A DNA stretch of 64,000 nt, from the NCBI GenBank assembly GCA_900073065.1, contig FJOG01000020.1, forward strand, positions 28,859 to 92,858. The letters are read 5' to 3'. Below are positions 37,349 to 48,965 of this stretch, piece by piece; position 1 is the stretch's first letter, and each line of letters starts with the position of its first letter. Both the position numbers and the translations under genes were made by a program. The notes under the pieces are model-generated. The model was given only the letters and a program-made list of their open reading frames with translations, did no database searches and was not told the DNA's origin. The DNA is from Phialocephala subalpina. Its lineage: Eukaryota; Ascomycota; Leotiomycetes; Helotiales; Mollisiaceae.

Positions 37349-37845
37349 CAGTCCGGATGACGGTCGGTCACACGCAGGGTATATGTGGAAGATGTGGTTG
37401 AGAGAGTCCGACGAAACGAGAACGATGCTTTTTGTTTCGAATCCAACTTAGTAAGTGAGCGTTTTTCGGAAGCTCGGGACGGTGAGCAGTGACATCACGT
37501 GTAGTGGGCTCCAATTGACGTAGGGAGAGGTCTGGAAATGGAATGAGCTTGGATACTTTGACAAATGAGTGCGTGGATATGGAAGAGCGCGAGCAGAGAG
37601 TATACAATGAAATTATAAATTTTCTTTGGCAGGAAAAGAAATATGTCTGGGAGCTGTGCGAGCTGTGGTACCTGGCTGTGGGCGGGCGGAGAGCGGTGGC
37701 AGAATTCTAGTAAGGTTACAGACTAGCGTCAAATGCTAGCTCCCGTCAAGGTCACCGTCGTCAAACTTCATGATGACTTCAATCTTCAATAATCTTCAGT
37801 TCACCCACATTACCTTAGACATCAACGTTCAAACAAGCAGGCAAG
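37349..37845. promoter_or_regulatory. Shared ATG22/SPT3 promoter interval
   Basis: A 497-bp divergent interval between two start codons. No single motif stands out; the role is inferred from arrangement. Confidence 0.5.
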
Positions 37846-39156
37846 ATGACGGACAAGATGGCGAAGTATCGGACGGAGATCCAGCAGGTAAGAGGACCTC
37901 TCTCTCTTTGGGTGGATGCTTGATGTGCATCACAGTCTACGACACGACTGTCTTGGAAATTCTGCCGGACGGCGGCTTCAATATCTTAGCCTTGACAAGG
38001 TATCCGAAGGGGCCATGCTAGGCTGAGATATTGGATGCTACTCAGGGAGGGTTGGCGAGAAACACCAGGCAAGGCTGGGAGATTGAGAGCGCTGTTGACG
38101 GTATCCATCCTGTCACGTGTACTGCTAATCCCTGACTGTGTTAGATGATGTACGTCTCGGGAGAGACTGCGGAAGCTTCAGCCGAGACTACAGGTATGAT
38201 CGAGGAGATTGTGCGTCAACAGGTCATCGAAATGGTAAGTTTCTCTCAGCACATTGTATTCGGATCCGTCATTGACATGGCTTAGCTTCGTCAATGTACT
38301 GAGCAAGCATCTCGAAGAGGAAGCAGATCAATCTCTACCGATGATTTGATCTTTCTCATCCGTCACGACCAAGCCAAGGTATCACGACTCCGAACCTTTC
38401 TTTCCTGGAAAGACGTCCGTAAGAATGTCAAGGATTCCGACGACAAAGGTGGTGATGCCGATATTGGACCTGCCGATGATCCAGCAGGTGCAGTCCCAGG
38501 AGGTCCAGTCGTCGACACGGCAAAGAAGAACAAGAAGGCGAAAGTAGGGCTGCCTTGGGAAGTCCCTTCCCTTTACAACCAGGAGGTACCAGAACGAGAC
38601 GACGAGGAAGACGAGGATGAAGAGGAGATGAACTACGCCACCTTGCAGCGTCTCAAGAAGGCCGACGAGCGTACAAAGATCATGACCAAGGAGGAATACG
38701 TAACTTGGTCCGAATATCGACAAGCATCATTCACCTTCCGAAAGGGCAAACGTTTCAAGGAATGGGCTGGCTTTGGCGTCGTCACCGACTCGAAGCCCAA
38801 CGATGATATCGTGGATATCCTCGGTTTCCTCACTTTCGAAATCGTCCAGACCCTGACTGAAGAGGCGCTGAAGATCAAGGAGGCAGAGGACCTGGTCAAA
38901 GACAAGTCCGGCGGTGAACAAACAGGCAAGAAGCGAAAGATCCAAGGACTTTTCGATCCGCCATCGGAAGGACGAACACCAGTCGAGCCTCGTCACATCC
39001 AAGAGGCGTTTCGACGATTGCAACAACGCCCCAATAAGCAACGAGCAATGTGCAATTTCACCAGAGGCTTGAATCGCACTCCATTGAAGCTGGTAAGCCA
39101 TGACTCGGCGTTCATATTGTCATGGGTCATGTTCACTAATCGCATTATAGTTCTGA
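37846..39156 (+). CDS. SPT3: SAGA complex subunit Spt3
   Basis: Four exons: 37846-37887, 38145-38234, 38286-39092 and a last exon with only six coding bases (39151-39156, Phe-stop). 314 residues. Histone-fold protein that helps SAGA deliver TBP to promoters in the nucleus. Motifs: [56 protein letters not shown], and the C-terminal histone-fold half [14 protein letters not shown]. An acidic insert ([10 protein letters not shown]) lies in the middle. If the last intron were kept, the frame would run 41 codons further into sequence with no family match, so the short exon is preferred. Confidence 0.93.
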
Positions 39157-39431
39157 TTGTGGGGTATTGCCTGCTTTGCGTGGCGTCGGGGCGGCGTTTA
39201 AATACCAGGGATTAAATCGCTAGGCTAGAACATCTGTGGCAAGGGTCTGCAGGATGCATGGAGTTTTCGGCGTTTTGGTCATGATACCAGGATTCGACGG
39301 AGATATGCACACTGTGCCTCACTTTTGCCTTAACGTCAAGTATCTACCGTTACAAAGCAATGCAATGACAATCCCATGTTGCATTTGGTCCCCATATCCT
39401 GGTCCGCCCTTGCTTCTTTCCCACCCCAGCC

Positions 39432-41307
39432 TTACAGTTCCTGCACCAAAAAGCTTTCTTCATTGGCCAACTTGTCCTGCACACTGGCTTTCTCAGTGGC
39501 TTGTTCATTGGCTACCTTGGGGCCTTTGGAATGAATAAGATGAAAATTCTCCTGTCTCCCCCACACCCAATCCCACTCATCCCCATCAACCCAATAAACA
39601 TCCTCCTCCAAATAAAAATTCAACGTCGCGTTCCTCTCCGGCACAAAATGCTCCGCGTACAACTCCACACTATAGTATGTATGATTTAGCAGTGGCAAGT
39701 CTCCGAGAATCGGGACTGAGTCCTGGAGGTTGAACATTCCTGTTTGTCGTCAGCCTATTGCGGCAATTCAAAAGGAAGAAAGGGAGGGGAGGGGAATACG
39801 AACCGATCAAAGTCCCAGCACTATGTCCCCAATCCCCAATAGGATGGCTATACACCCTCCCTTTAAACCCTTCACTCTTCATTTGGCCGAGACAGGTTTT
39901 TAGAATGCCGTTACCGCTTTGACCGATCTTCATATTCCCCTTCACAATATCCTGCAATCGGTTCGCTTTCTTCAATCCATCTCTCAGTCCTTGAGGGACG
40001 TCCTTTTCCGTCTCACCAGGATACAAAACATAAGCGAGGTGTTGCGTGTCGGTATTCATTCCCATAGCTGTCACTCCGAAATCAACATGGAGTAAATCAC
40101 CATACTGGATCGTATTGGGGGCTGGACTTGGGTCTGGATCTGTTTAACGAATCAGAATGTCAGTTCCCGGTATAGTATGGGAAGCCGAGTTCTTGGGACA
40201 CGGAGAAATCTCGTATTTCACGGGAAAAAGCCCGAAAGTTCCACGAACCTGGGTTGCCGAAGTCATCTTTCCCGATTATGGAGACGTCGGGTTGGAACCA
40301 GGTTGTGTAGTTCATGGCTTGGACTTTGTCGCGGAGCCACCATTCGACGTCCTGGTTTTGTCAGCTTCCATCCTAATTCGTGCTTTCGGGGCCGAAAATA
40401 GGAGAGCTTCATACTTCAGTCGTCGTTAACCCAGGCGTGATGGCCTTTTCACTAAATGCCTCTCCGATCATGGCCCAAGCTGTCTCCATCAAAGCTCGAT
40501 ACCACTTTAGCCTGTCATTCCCTTCTGGCATCGTACCCACTTCCATCTCATCAGCACCTCTCACCCGACTCTCACCCCTTTCATAAATTACTCACCAAAC
40601 TCAACACCAACCCCAGCCTCACTAACAAACCTCCCCTCCCATTTTTTCCCCAACCTCTTCTTTATCTCCACCAACTCCCCAGCATGCATACCCCCAGCAA
40701 ACGCAACCTCCGCATCATCATTAATCACAATCTTTTTCGGGTCATGTTTTTCTAGCACTTCAAGAACGTTGTCCCATACTTCGGGAGTGTTGTCTATCCA
40801 GGAATAATAACTTAACGAGGATGGGGAGCCGGGGGCGGGGGCGATGAAGAGGTCTAGGGTTCGACGTCGAGCGGCAAATTGGGTTGAGTGTTTTAGGGAC
40901 CAGAAGATTGTGTCTTCGGCGTGTTCATGTTGTGACATCTATAGGTAGCTGTTAGTGACTTTCATAATGAGTGATGGAAATGCCGAAATTGGGATTGAAA
41001 GGAGGGGTAGATGCGGGGTAGCAATATATAATAGAAATTGACGAACAAGCCATGCATCAACACCATATTTCTTGAGGATATTGGGGATGTTCGCGATGCG
41101 TTCGGAGCGCCATGCATCAGTGATAGCAAGCTGCTCTCGGAGTGTGGGGAGCGTCACGTATTGTGCCTCGCGTGTCGAGGAGATGGAGGCTTGCACTCTA
41201 TCGGAAATCAGGAGAGCCACAAATGCATTGTGCACAATTGATTGGAACATTCTGGCTCCAAAGTTCCATAAGCTGATTTGGTACTCTAGAGGTTGGAAGG
41301 GAGCCAT
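39432..41307 (-). CDS. M24-family metallopeptidase (Xaa-Pro aminopeptidase/creatinase-like)
   Basis: Six exons: 41047-41307, 40596-40938, 40415-40557, 40249-40351, 39804-40139 and 39432-39739, 497 residues. The N-terminal creatinase-type domain ([17 protein letters not shown]) is followed by a pita-bread domain with [12 protein letters not shown], metal ligands in LLHVDFGV and TDTQH, the GDWGHSAGT histidine, and glutamates in YSVELYAEH and FYLEEDVYW. It should remove N-terminal residues next to proline using two metal ions. A hydrophobic stretch near the N-terminus may be a weak signal. Three of the five introns have the rare donor GTTCGT and one is only 38 nt, so the second junction is the least secure. 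Confidence 0.87.
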
Positions 41308-41725
41308 CCCACTCTCGAGTCATGAAAGTACCTCACAAGCCAAGACAGTACATGGGACTAGCGCTTACACACGTGATAGTCAAACAGTCAACATCTTCGT
41401 CATCTCAGAGAAGCCTTTTCATTGCGCATCACTCCTCTAAGCTAACGAAAAGCTATCGTACGCAGATTCATTCCCGAGAAGCAAAAGCATAGACAGAAAG
41501 CAAGGTTTGGGCATTTCCTGGGCACCTGAACGCCTTGATAATGCAGATCCCGCCCCCAATCGAGCTGACGGACATTAATGAAATGTTTCCTTCAATGCCA
41601 AACTCGCAACGCTCAATATCAGAAATTGGGTGGTTAATGGCGGCTTCTTGAGTAGATCTTTGGTCGTCGTCCTCTTCAAAGACAACATTTCCTGCTTACT
41701 GATGAATGCTTGGTAACTGTGGAGT
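41308..41725. other. Intergenic, no gene
   Basis: About 420 bp between the M24 gene start and the decayed gene; nothing recognised. Confidence 0.45.
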
Positions 41726-42720
41726 TCAGAGGTAATGTCCTTCACCTGAATCACCGGAATGACCTGAATTGTCATAGGACTCTTCCTCGTCGGTATACAT
41801 ACCATCCAATTCCCATCCAGGCTCGAGCTCTTCTCCAGTCTCGTAGTCGTACTCTGTCCACATTCTTTGTTCAGGATAACGGAGCGAGTAAGGAGACCAT
41901 TTCCACACTGTATCTCGATTCGGCGAACTTGGCAATGGAGGCTCTCCCCCGTCGGGATGTCTTGCCCAGAAGGCCTTCATGGTCACTCTCTCTGGATGCA
42001 CAAATTCTGGGGTTATTCCGTACCCAGGTAGTGACTTGAGACCGTCCTCAGTAGATACGAAAGTAGTATAGTACTCAGAGAACAGCCCTCCGTCCTTGAC
42101 TAGATTCCGTAGCACTCTGTATTACTCCTCCTCCATAAGGTCGTCCGGTATTCCAGTAACGAGAAGCTCGTCAAGGAATGGATCTAGGTACCATTGGATG
42201 ATTGAAGCAAAGGATGCGCTTGGCAAGGGAAGTTGATCACAGAAATTGTCGGTCAACTGGTGCGACTCTATGGTATCTGTTGTATCCTTCTGAGTTGACG
42301 GAGATTGATGTCAACTGATCTCTTGGTTGGCGCATCTTGTGTCGTCTTGAATATTGTCGAAGTGTAGAGTACAGAGGGATTGTTCAGGATCTGGGCCTTT
42401 CAGTATTGGCACCTATGGAGTCAGTGAAATTCCTTCACAAGTGAACCCAACTAACTTCAAATACTGCAGCCATTTTGGGAGGCAGCTGAAACAACCCCGC
42501 AGAATTACACTGGAAAGTTGAGAAAGTTCGTGCTTCGTTGAGTAGTCGTCCTCGGACGAGATCTTGATGCGCAACCGGTACAATGATGCCCCGCAGGAGC
42601 TCAGGATGGATCTGGAAGAGGTGCGTAGCGTGTAGAGAATAGTGATAGTGTTCGCAATGCTGAGAATCAGTACGCGCCAGTTGCGCCGAGAGAAGTCGTC
42701 TTCTAGAAGATCAAGAGCTA
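41726..42720 (-). pseudogene. Decayed hypothetical gene (possible F-box-like family)
   Basis: Coding texture runs through one frame chain: LDLLEDDFSRRNWRVLIL, SSEDDYSTKHEL, then across an intron PILKGPDPEQSLCTLHFDN, later QWYLDPFLDELLVTGIPDDL and YGITPEFVHPERVTMKAFW, ending in an acidic Tyr-rich tail. An in-frame TAA at 42122-42124 interrupts it between EEE and YRVLRNL. A TGA near 42311 is either a second stop or lies inside a very short intron. I do not recognise the family with certainty. If only the part before TAA is made, it would lose about 130 conserved-looking residues. Confidence 0.55.
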
Positions 42721-43165
42721 TGGTCAGTAGATCTCTAGGTCAGTGTGGTATTCAAAGTTTGGTGCCTTCGTCAAACGCTTCATCTGAGGATATGCCTGTT
42801 GCGAGACGAGGAGGGAAGGAACGAAAGATGAGGCGGACGCGACGCGATGTGGCCAATTCGCGAAGGCACGTGCTCCTTCTTTGACCCACATTCTCAATCG
42901 TCCTCAACCCCCTCGGTCTTTGATTGCTCCCTTATGTCCTCAGCTCCCTACGTACATTGCGCATAGAGTTAATCGCTCGATCCATTTCCTCGATGAGCGT
43001 CCTAACGAATCGTCAGGGCGGCAGTACAACATGGCTTCATTAGTTAGTGACGTCAACGGATTACCCCACATAGTCTTAACTACATGACGACCACTTCGAC
43101 CTTTTTCAATTCCTTTACAATTACCATACTTGAACAAAGTAAGTTCTGTTCTCAGTCCCATAACT
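42721..43165. other. Intergenic, possible lost 5' exon
   Basis: About 445 bp holding the 5' side of the decayed gene and the promoter of the Bli-3-like gene. One short open stretch on the minus strand (MWVKEGARAFANWP) may belong to the former; the link is not clear. Confidence 0.4.
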
Positions 43166-43966
43166 ATGAAACACTTTATTTCTCCTCGTATTCTACGTAT
43201 CTCGAACACAAAGGTTACCAGATTTTGGCCGCTGACAACCACTCTTCTAAGACCAAACAGATTACAAACAAACCACTTTTCAACCACCAAGATGTCTTTT
43301 TCAAACACAAACACTGGCGATAAGCCCGCAGACCCATACAAGGAGAAGAACCTCGATGACACCTCAATCAAGGAGAAGATCGAAGACTTGGCGGACTTTG
43401 TCAAATCAAGTAAATTCGGTATGATGACCACTCGCGACGGATCTTCAGGAGCATTAGTCTCCCGATGCATGGCGTTGGCAGCTCAGGTATGCAAATATCC
43501 TTCCATTCAGAAAGCTAAGCTTATAAATTGGCAGGAGAACGGCGGCATTGACCTTATTTTCCACACGAACACCGAGTCCGGCAAAACCTCAGACATCGAT
43601 TCCGACCCACACATCAACATGTCATTCCTCAACTCCTCTGGCGAATGGGCTTCGGTCTCTGGTACCACCGAAATCGTCACCGATCGCGCTGTTGTCAAGA
43701 AATACTACGCCCCAGCATTGAAGGCTTGGTTGGGCGACCTGGGCGATGGAAAGCATGATGGAGGACCAGAGGATCCACGAATTGGTGTCATTCGAATCAC
43801 AACTAAGACTGCTACATATGCCATCGCAAGGAAGAATGCTATTAGCAGAGGAGTGGAGATGGCACAAGGAGTGGTTACTGGAAAAGCTCCCGCGGTTAAC
43901 AAGTTGAGGGAGATCAGCGAGCAGGAGATTGAGACTTGGAGAAGCTCCCACAAAATGGTTGAGTAG
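43166..43966 (+). CDS. Bli-3-like FMN-binding pyridoxamine oxidase-fold protein
   Basis: Exons (43166/43292)-43486 and 43535-43966. From the ATG at 43292 (MSFSNTNTGDKPADPYKEKN) it makes 208 residues and matches the Neurospora blue-light-induced Bli-3 family of FMN-binding split-barrel proteins. Landmarks: KFGMMTTRD, DLIFHTNTESGKTSDI, PHINMSFLNSSGEWASVSG and YAPALKAWLGDLGDG. An in-frame ATG 42 codons upstream adds a basic leader without acidic residues, which looks like a mitochondrial presequence. Two protein forms are therefore possible. The 48-nt intron is a multiple of three without a stop, so retention would add 16 residues. Confidence 0.87.
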   Translation: MKHFISPRILRISNTKVTRFWPLTTTLLRPNRLQTNHFSTTKMSFSNTNTGDKPADPYKEKNLDDTSIKEKIEDLADFVKSSKFGMMTTRDGSSGALVSRCMALAAQVCKYPSIQKAKLINWQENGGIDLIFHTNTESGKTSDIDSDPHINMSFLNSSGEWASVSGTTEIVTDRAVVKKYYAPALKAWLGDLGDGKHDGGPEDPRIGVIRITTKTATYAIARKNAISRGVEMAQGVVTGKAPAVNKLREISEQEIETWRSSHKMVE

Positions 43967-46151
43967 ATGGCTGCATTTCTAGCTACGTGGAAAGGACAGC
44001 TATTCCGAGTTGTAATACTATGGAGTAAAAATGATGAACGAATATACGCTGCCTGATGATGCTTTCAGGGCTCGAAAAGTTTAAGTGCTAGTCAACTTAT
44101 GCGGGGTGATTGCTCCCGGTTTTCAATTGTATTTCCGTCAAGACTCCTGGCTGATTTTGCTACTTTCACAAAGTCCTTTAAAGAAGCATCTATGCCGTTC
44201 CTAGCTTCTACGTTTGTTTAAATTCATTGTCAACTTCCTGCAAGTGCAGTATTCAGACCTACAATACAGCATCAACTTGCTCCATGTCCCCCTCAGCTCA
44301 CCGGCCTCAGTGAAAGAAATTGAAATGTCACAGAATTTTAAGGATTCTAGATGTTTCATATGCAATGTATCCCTATTCCCGTCCCCGAGGCACATGTCCA
44401 GCAGTTCATCGTGTATCCTGGCACGTGCAGAACCTTCCGAAGCGAAGTTCCTTCACTTCGGCGTTCTACACCCCTATTGACCAATGATAGTGCTTCTTTC
44501 ATCATCTTCAATCTACCGTTACATTTTCGTCAGTGTCAAAAAATGCTTGCCTGCGTCAATACATCTTGTTAGCTCAATACCTTTGAGTCATGAAGGCTTT
44601 GGTTGTGGAAAGTATGGCCAGAAAATTCTGGCATGACCAGGACGAAGTGCATACTCTTCCTTTCACCTTGCAGCAACCCAAACCCGACAATGCCTGCTCC
44701 TCTATAAGATATCCAAACTCTTTTCGTATTCCCATCGGTCCTCGCCAATTGTACCGTCATCAGAATCATGGCCCAGCCACGACGACCAGACGAGATCTCG
44801 AACCCGATCTGGAGCCGGACCGAATCTGCCAGCTCGTGTACGCCATGATGTTCCACTTAGCATTAGGTCCTCAACAATTGAGAATGTAGGAATGGGGCTG
44901 TTTCCTGACTCGGATCTTGAGGACGGGAAGTTGATCTTCGCTATCGAGAAGCCACTACTTACAGAAGCCACTACTTACAGAAGCCACTACTTACAATCGT
45001 GAGTTCAATGTCCACTACGACAGGGGCTACATTAGATTGCTAATTTTGGATTGTGACCTAGATAGATGGACCCCTAGATCATCTTGCAGCTAGCTAATTT
45101 AAGTGAGCCTGCATCTCCTTTCTCATCATCTGCTCCGATATCAAGCAGCACTGCGTTATTTCCTTGGTCAATCTCCCGCACGTGGTGAGAATTAATAACT
45201 TCATTCTCGATGTGGAGGCTGTAGGCTTTGGTGTCTGTCATGATGAAGTAAAGTGCCGAATGCTAATGTCTGCTGATGGAGGAATATGGGATTGGTAGGC
45301 CGAGTTATAACAGGCACTGACTTACCTGCTTCACATGAATTCATTTCAGAGCGCGGCAGATTTCAGTGAATTAATAGGTGAACACGGCAACTAAGAACTC
45401 AGTTGCCATGTAACCCACGTAGAAAAACAGAACGAAAACAGTGCTTTTCAGAACTCTCCAGACTGCACACTCTGGTCAGGAGTCAGTCTGCGACACGTCT
45501 CCTTCCAGCGAAGCGCTCTTGGCAATCACTTCAAGAATCACTTCCTCCTTCAAACTCTGTTCTTGCAGCGCCTCACCAGCCACTTTTTTTGCGCACTTCT
45601 GTCACTCGTCAGTGAGAGCCTTTTCCAAAGTCCATGCTTTTCTCAGCCCCGGATGCTCCGTGCTTTATATGTCGCTTCGGCAATGAAGTTCGGCAATTAT
45701 CGACAGCAGGTTTGAAACTAGCATCACAACAGGTGCGCGCTCTTTTGGGGATCCTTAGCTTGGGACAATCGTCGCATAAAACAGCGACCAAACCCGCTAA
45801 ATTAGACGGATATCACACCTTAACATTGCGTTTAACTGAAAAGCGGATGAAATTTCACCACTGAAACCTCATTTTAAATGGTTTCGCTATCACTCGGAAC
45901 TCGTTGCAAGTATTGTCGAGAAGAGCAGATAACCAGCTTATCAGAAAGTTAATCATTGCTGTTAAGAGAATCTGGAAGTGATTCTGATTGATTAGTACAC
46001 AGTCATCAAGTGTCGTCGGGTACATGTTCTTGACTCAACGACCCTTGGCTAGGAGCATAAAGGGAAAAGTGCCTTCGATCCTTCCTCCCTTTCTGTCTTC
46101 ATTTGAACTACTTCATACTTCAACCTCTTGATTAATACTACATATGTTAAG
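43967..46151. other. 2.2 kb without a recognised gene
   Basis: Scattered short frames only. It contains a perfect 16-bp tandem triplication at 44947-44994. The region near 46050-46150 is pyrimidine-rich and should be the promoter and leader of the next gene. Confidence 0.5.
44947..44994. repeat. 16-bp unit, three perfect tandem copies
   Basis: The unit AGAAGCCACTACTTAC occurs three times without a mismatch or spacer. It lies outside any called gene, so it behaves as a minisatellite and may vary in copy number. Confidence 0.95.
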
Positions 46152-46674
46152 ATGTCAGACTCATCTCAAGCTCAAGCTGAATCGTCCACTGCCACACCAT
46201 CCAACCAACCTCTCACTATTAATACCGAAGCCAACCGAACTTCTTCTCCGTCTTCCTTGGAGCATCACTCATCTGCAGCATGGCCAACGGATTCCCCAAC
46301 TCGTGATGTCAAAGGCAAAGGAAAGGCAGTTGAGGTGACTGATGTCACTGACGACACCGAAGGAGACATTTCTTCAGCTACATCTACACCCACTGTCGTC
46401 GGCATCGAGCCGGAGGAAATGTTGAACATGAACGATACTCCTTTGATTTTTGAACGGACCGAGTCCGAAGGACCTCTTGAGAACGAATCTTCTGTCGCCG
46501 AGGCCGAACCCCAAAAACAAGTTGAGGAAACTAAGCCTCCCGTTGCTAAAACTGAATGGAAAGAAGAGTCTAGTGAGAACAAAGCCTACCTTGAGGGTTA
46601 CAATGGTAAGTGATTCGAGTCACATTATTCAGTAATTCAAAGCTGATACGGTCCTAGATGCTATCCAGACTTAA
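46152..46674 (+). CDS. Ser/Thr/Glu-rich hypothetical protein
   Basis: Two exons, 46152-46605 and 46658-46674, 156 residues; the second exon has only 17 coding bases. It opens MSDSSQAQAESSTATPSNQP and is rich in S, T, E and P, with a KGKGKAVEV stretch, so it is mostly disordered. The end KAYLEGYNDAIQT is more ordered-looking. There is no signal peptide or known domain. The donor GTAAGT and acceptor CCTAG are good. Another frame stays open downstream (QYCFKKHRQPCYRGGYQ) but does not join in phase. Confidence 0.5.
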
Positions 46675-48965
46675 AGGAAAATCCCAAGCGCCAATACTGC
46701 TTCAAAAAGCACCGTCAACCTTGTTACAGAGGAGGATATCAACCACAGCCTAGTAGTAAGACTGGCAGGGAAGTGCTTTCTATAGCAGTAAAGGACTCCC
46801 GGGACCTGAGGGCAAGCTTTCTTGCGGTCAAAATGGACCTGTCAACCCCGAACTAAACAGAGGCGCTAAATCCGGAAGAGAGGCGAGACGTTCCAGAGGA
46901 CCACGTGCTGAAGCTACCAGCGACGTCACATTACAATCCAAAAAACGCGTTACTGCTGCACTAGAGGTTGCTGAGAATGCCATCAAGCCACAGACAGATC
47001 CCAGTCATCGCTCATGAGGTCTCTTGGATCCCTCACGGTATTGAAATTGCACTAGTTATCAACATTGGCCCACGAAGACCATTGCAGACAGCCAATGCAA
47101 CTAATTCCCTGACACACATGACTGGATTCACGGCTGGGATGAATCATACAGGAAGCAGTCAAGCAGGAAGTAGTTCTGGGAAAGGCCAGAGAAAGAAATG
47201 CTCGTCCAAACATTTAGGGTCTTGAAGAATCGCCGTAGGAGACTGTGCCAAAAGTGACAAATGATTTCATGAGCCTGGTTCTGTCAGGTAGATCAATGTA
47301 ACAAGCATGAGATTAGCCAAAAGTGAATGCCCCATCCATTCCAGGGCAATGTGAACCGACTTTCGCCTTCAGGACCCCAAGTGAAGTGAAGGTGATGATT
47401 CGTGTCCGTCCCAAAATCAATCACCACAACACGACAAAACTATGATCTCAATCACAAACACAATCAAAGACACAATGTCTTCCGTAGTCCCGCCACTTCC
47501 CGCCCTTCATCATTCTAACGCGCTTTAGTCAAGCAACTCCTCCGCTGGTTCCGCGGATTCCGAAAGAGACCCCGGTCAACGAACCCCTCTCCACCTCCGT
47601 CTACAATTCCCACTTCCACCTCGGATACTCGGAGGCCATGAGTAACTATAATCTCTACTATATTCCCCGCCTCGCCGTGCGTACCCGCCCAAAGTACTAT
47701 TGCACTACAGACAAGGCGTTCAAGCTCGGATATAATCTGGCGATCTTGAAGGCGATGGAGGTGTTTGTTCTTGCGCTGGGAGGAGAGGAGGCGGAGTGGG
47801 TGGATAAGCTCTGGGTGGATGAGGCTTGAGGTTAGTTCCGCGGCGGAGGCGGGATTGCTGGGAATTCACGCTGACATTTACAGCGGAGATGAGATAATGG
47901 GAGGAGTGGAAAGACGCTGGCGGAGAGAGGGATGTTTGATTGGAGTGGAACAATGAAAACAGTTCTCCACCCCACCCTTACTCGCCTCGATGCAACTTGT
48001 GAAATGACAGTCTCTGATGTCCCATAGATCCCAAGACATTCAAAGACGAGCTTCGATACTCTTGCGGAAATATGCAATCTGACCCGCGCACAACACTTGA
48101 AAAATCTGATTCTTTCTTCCGTCGTGAAATGTTAGCCTTTATTAGCCTTGCTAATGATAGTCGCTGGGGAATTTACTTGGCGATATCCACAGTATCCAAG
48201 ACAGGAAAGAAATCGCGAAAATCCAAATCTTACCGGAATACGACGTAACCTTACCTCATTAGGTCGTAAGATACCTCATCGAAGCTGAGAAGTTATTGGT
48301 CAAAGCACTGAGTCCCGAGGGCAAGTTCTCAACTCTCCCGATGTTTGCAGAATCACGACCTGTTGTCTGGTCCAGACTCACTGAGAACAATGTCTTGCTA
48401 ACCCCTTTATGATTTTTTGGCTTTGAACACAGCTGAGGTCTCTCGCTGAGGCTTACCATTTGGCGAATCGCAGTGACAACGAAACGTTCCCGTCTCCAAT
48501 AATAAGTTTTGGGGCCACACCCTCGATGCAGGAGGCCTGCCAGATGCCGAATTGCTGTCTCAGCAAGGTTTCTCCAGCTGTCAGCCGAAGGCTTTGGGCG
48601 CCATAAGGCGTCCAGTCATAGGGCCTGCTCCGAGGATTGGCGTTGGATCGCTGTGCCGCCTCCCTTGACAGGCATATAATCCCTGTACTTGCAGATGCTA
48701 GAACCTCATAAACCGCTGGAACTTTTTCAGCTCGTAACTTTCCCTCTTTCTTTTACATTTTCCCCTCCGAGTCGCGATAATTGTCCTTTGATACCCCGCG
48801 CGATTACCTCAAGACTCTTCGTGCTCCTCCTCCACGATCTCTTCTCTGCCAGAATCATTGTTCTAAGGCCCGCATTGTTGTTTCTACCATAAATCCTCGG
48901 CGCTTGGCCGCGACCTGCACCCAACATCTTCGATATTTGCTTCCTGGTAGGGAACCACAGAAGTC
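46675..48965. other. 2.3 kb gene-poor interval
   Basis: Only one stretch looks coding (near 47530-47829). The rest shows short overlapping frames and no motif. The last 250 bp should hold the promoter of the next gene. Confidence 0.45.
47638..47829 (+). CDS. Short ORF, possible 3' exon of an unidentified gene
   Basis: 63 codons from an ATG (MSNYNLYYIPRLAVRTRPK...), with an open frame reaching back to about 47503. The phrase TTDKAFKLGYNLAILKAME and the acidic end ALGGEEAEWVDKLWVDEA look like real protein. No upstream exon joins in phase, so the start is unknown; it could be the remains of a gene. Confidence 0.35.
   Translation: MSNYNLYYIPRLAVRTRPKYYCTTDKAFKLGYNLAILKAMEVFVLALGGEEAEWVDKLWVDEA

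Noticed and set aside
46658..46855. Cys-rich frame QYCFKKHRQPCYRGGYQ after the Ser/Thr-rich gene
   Set aside because: It does not join any upstream donor in phase; could be chance.
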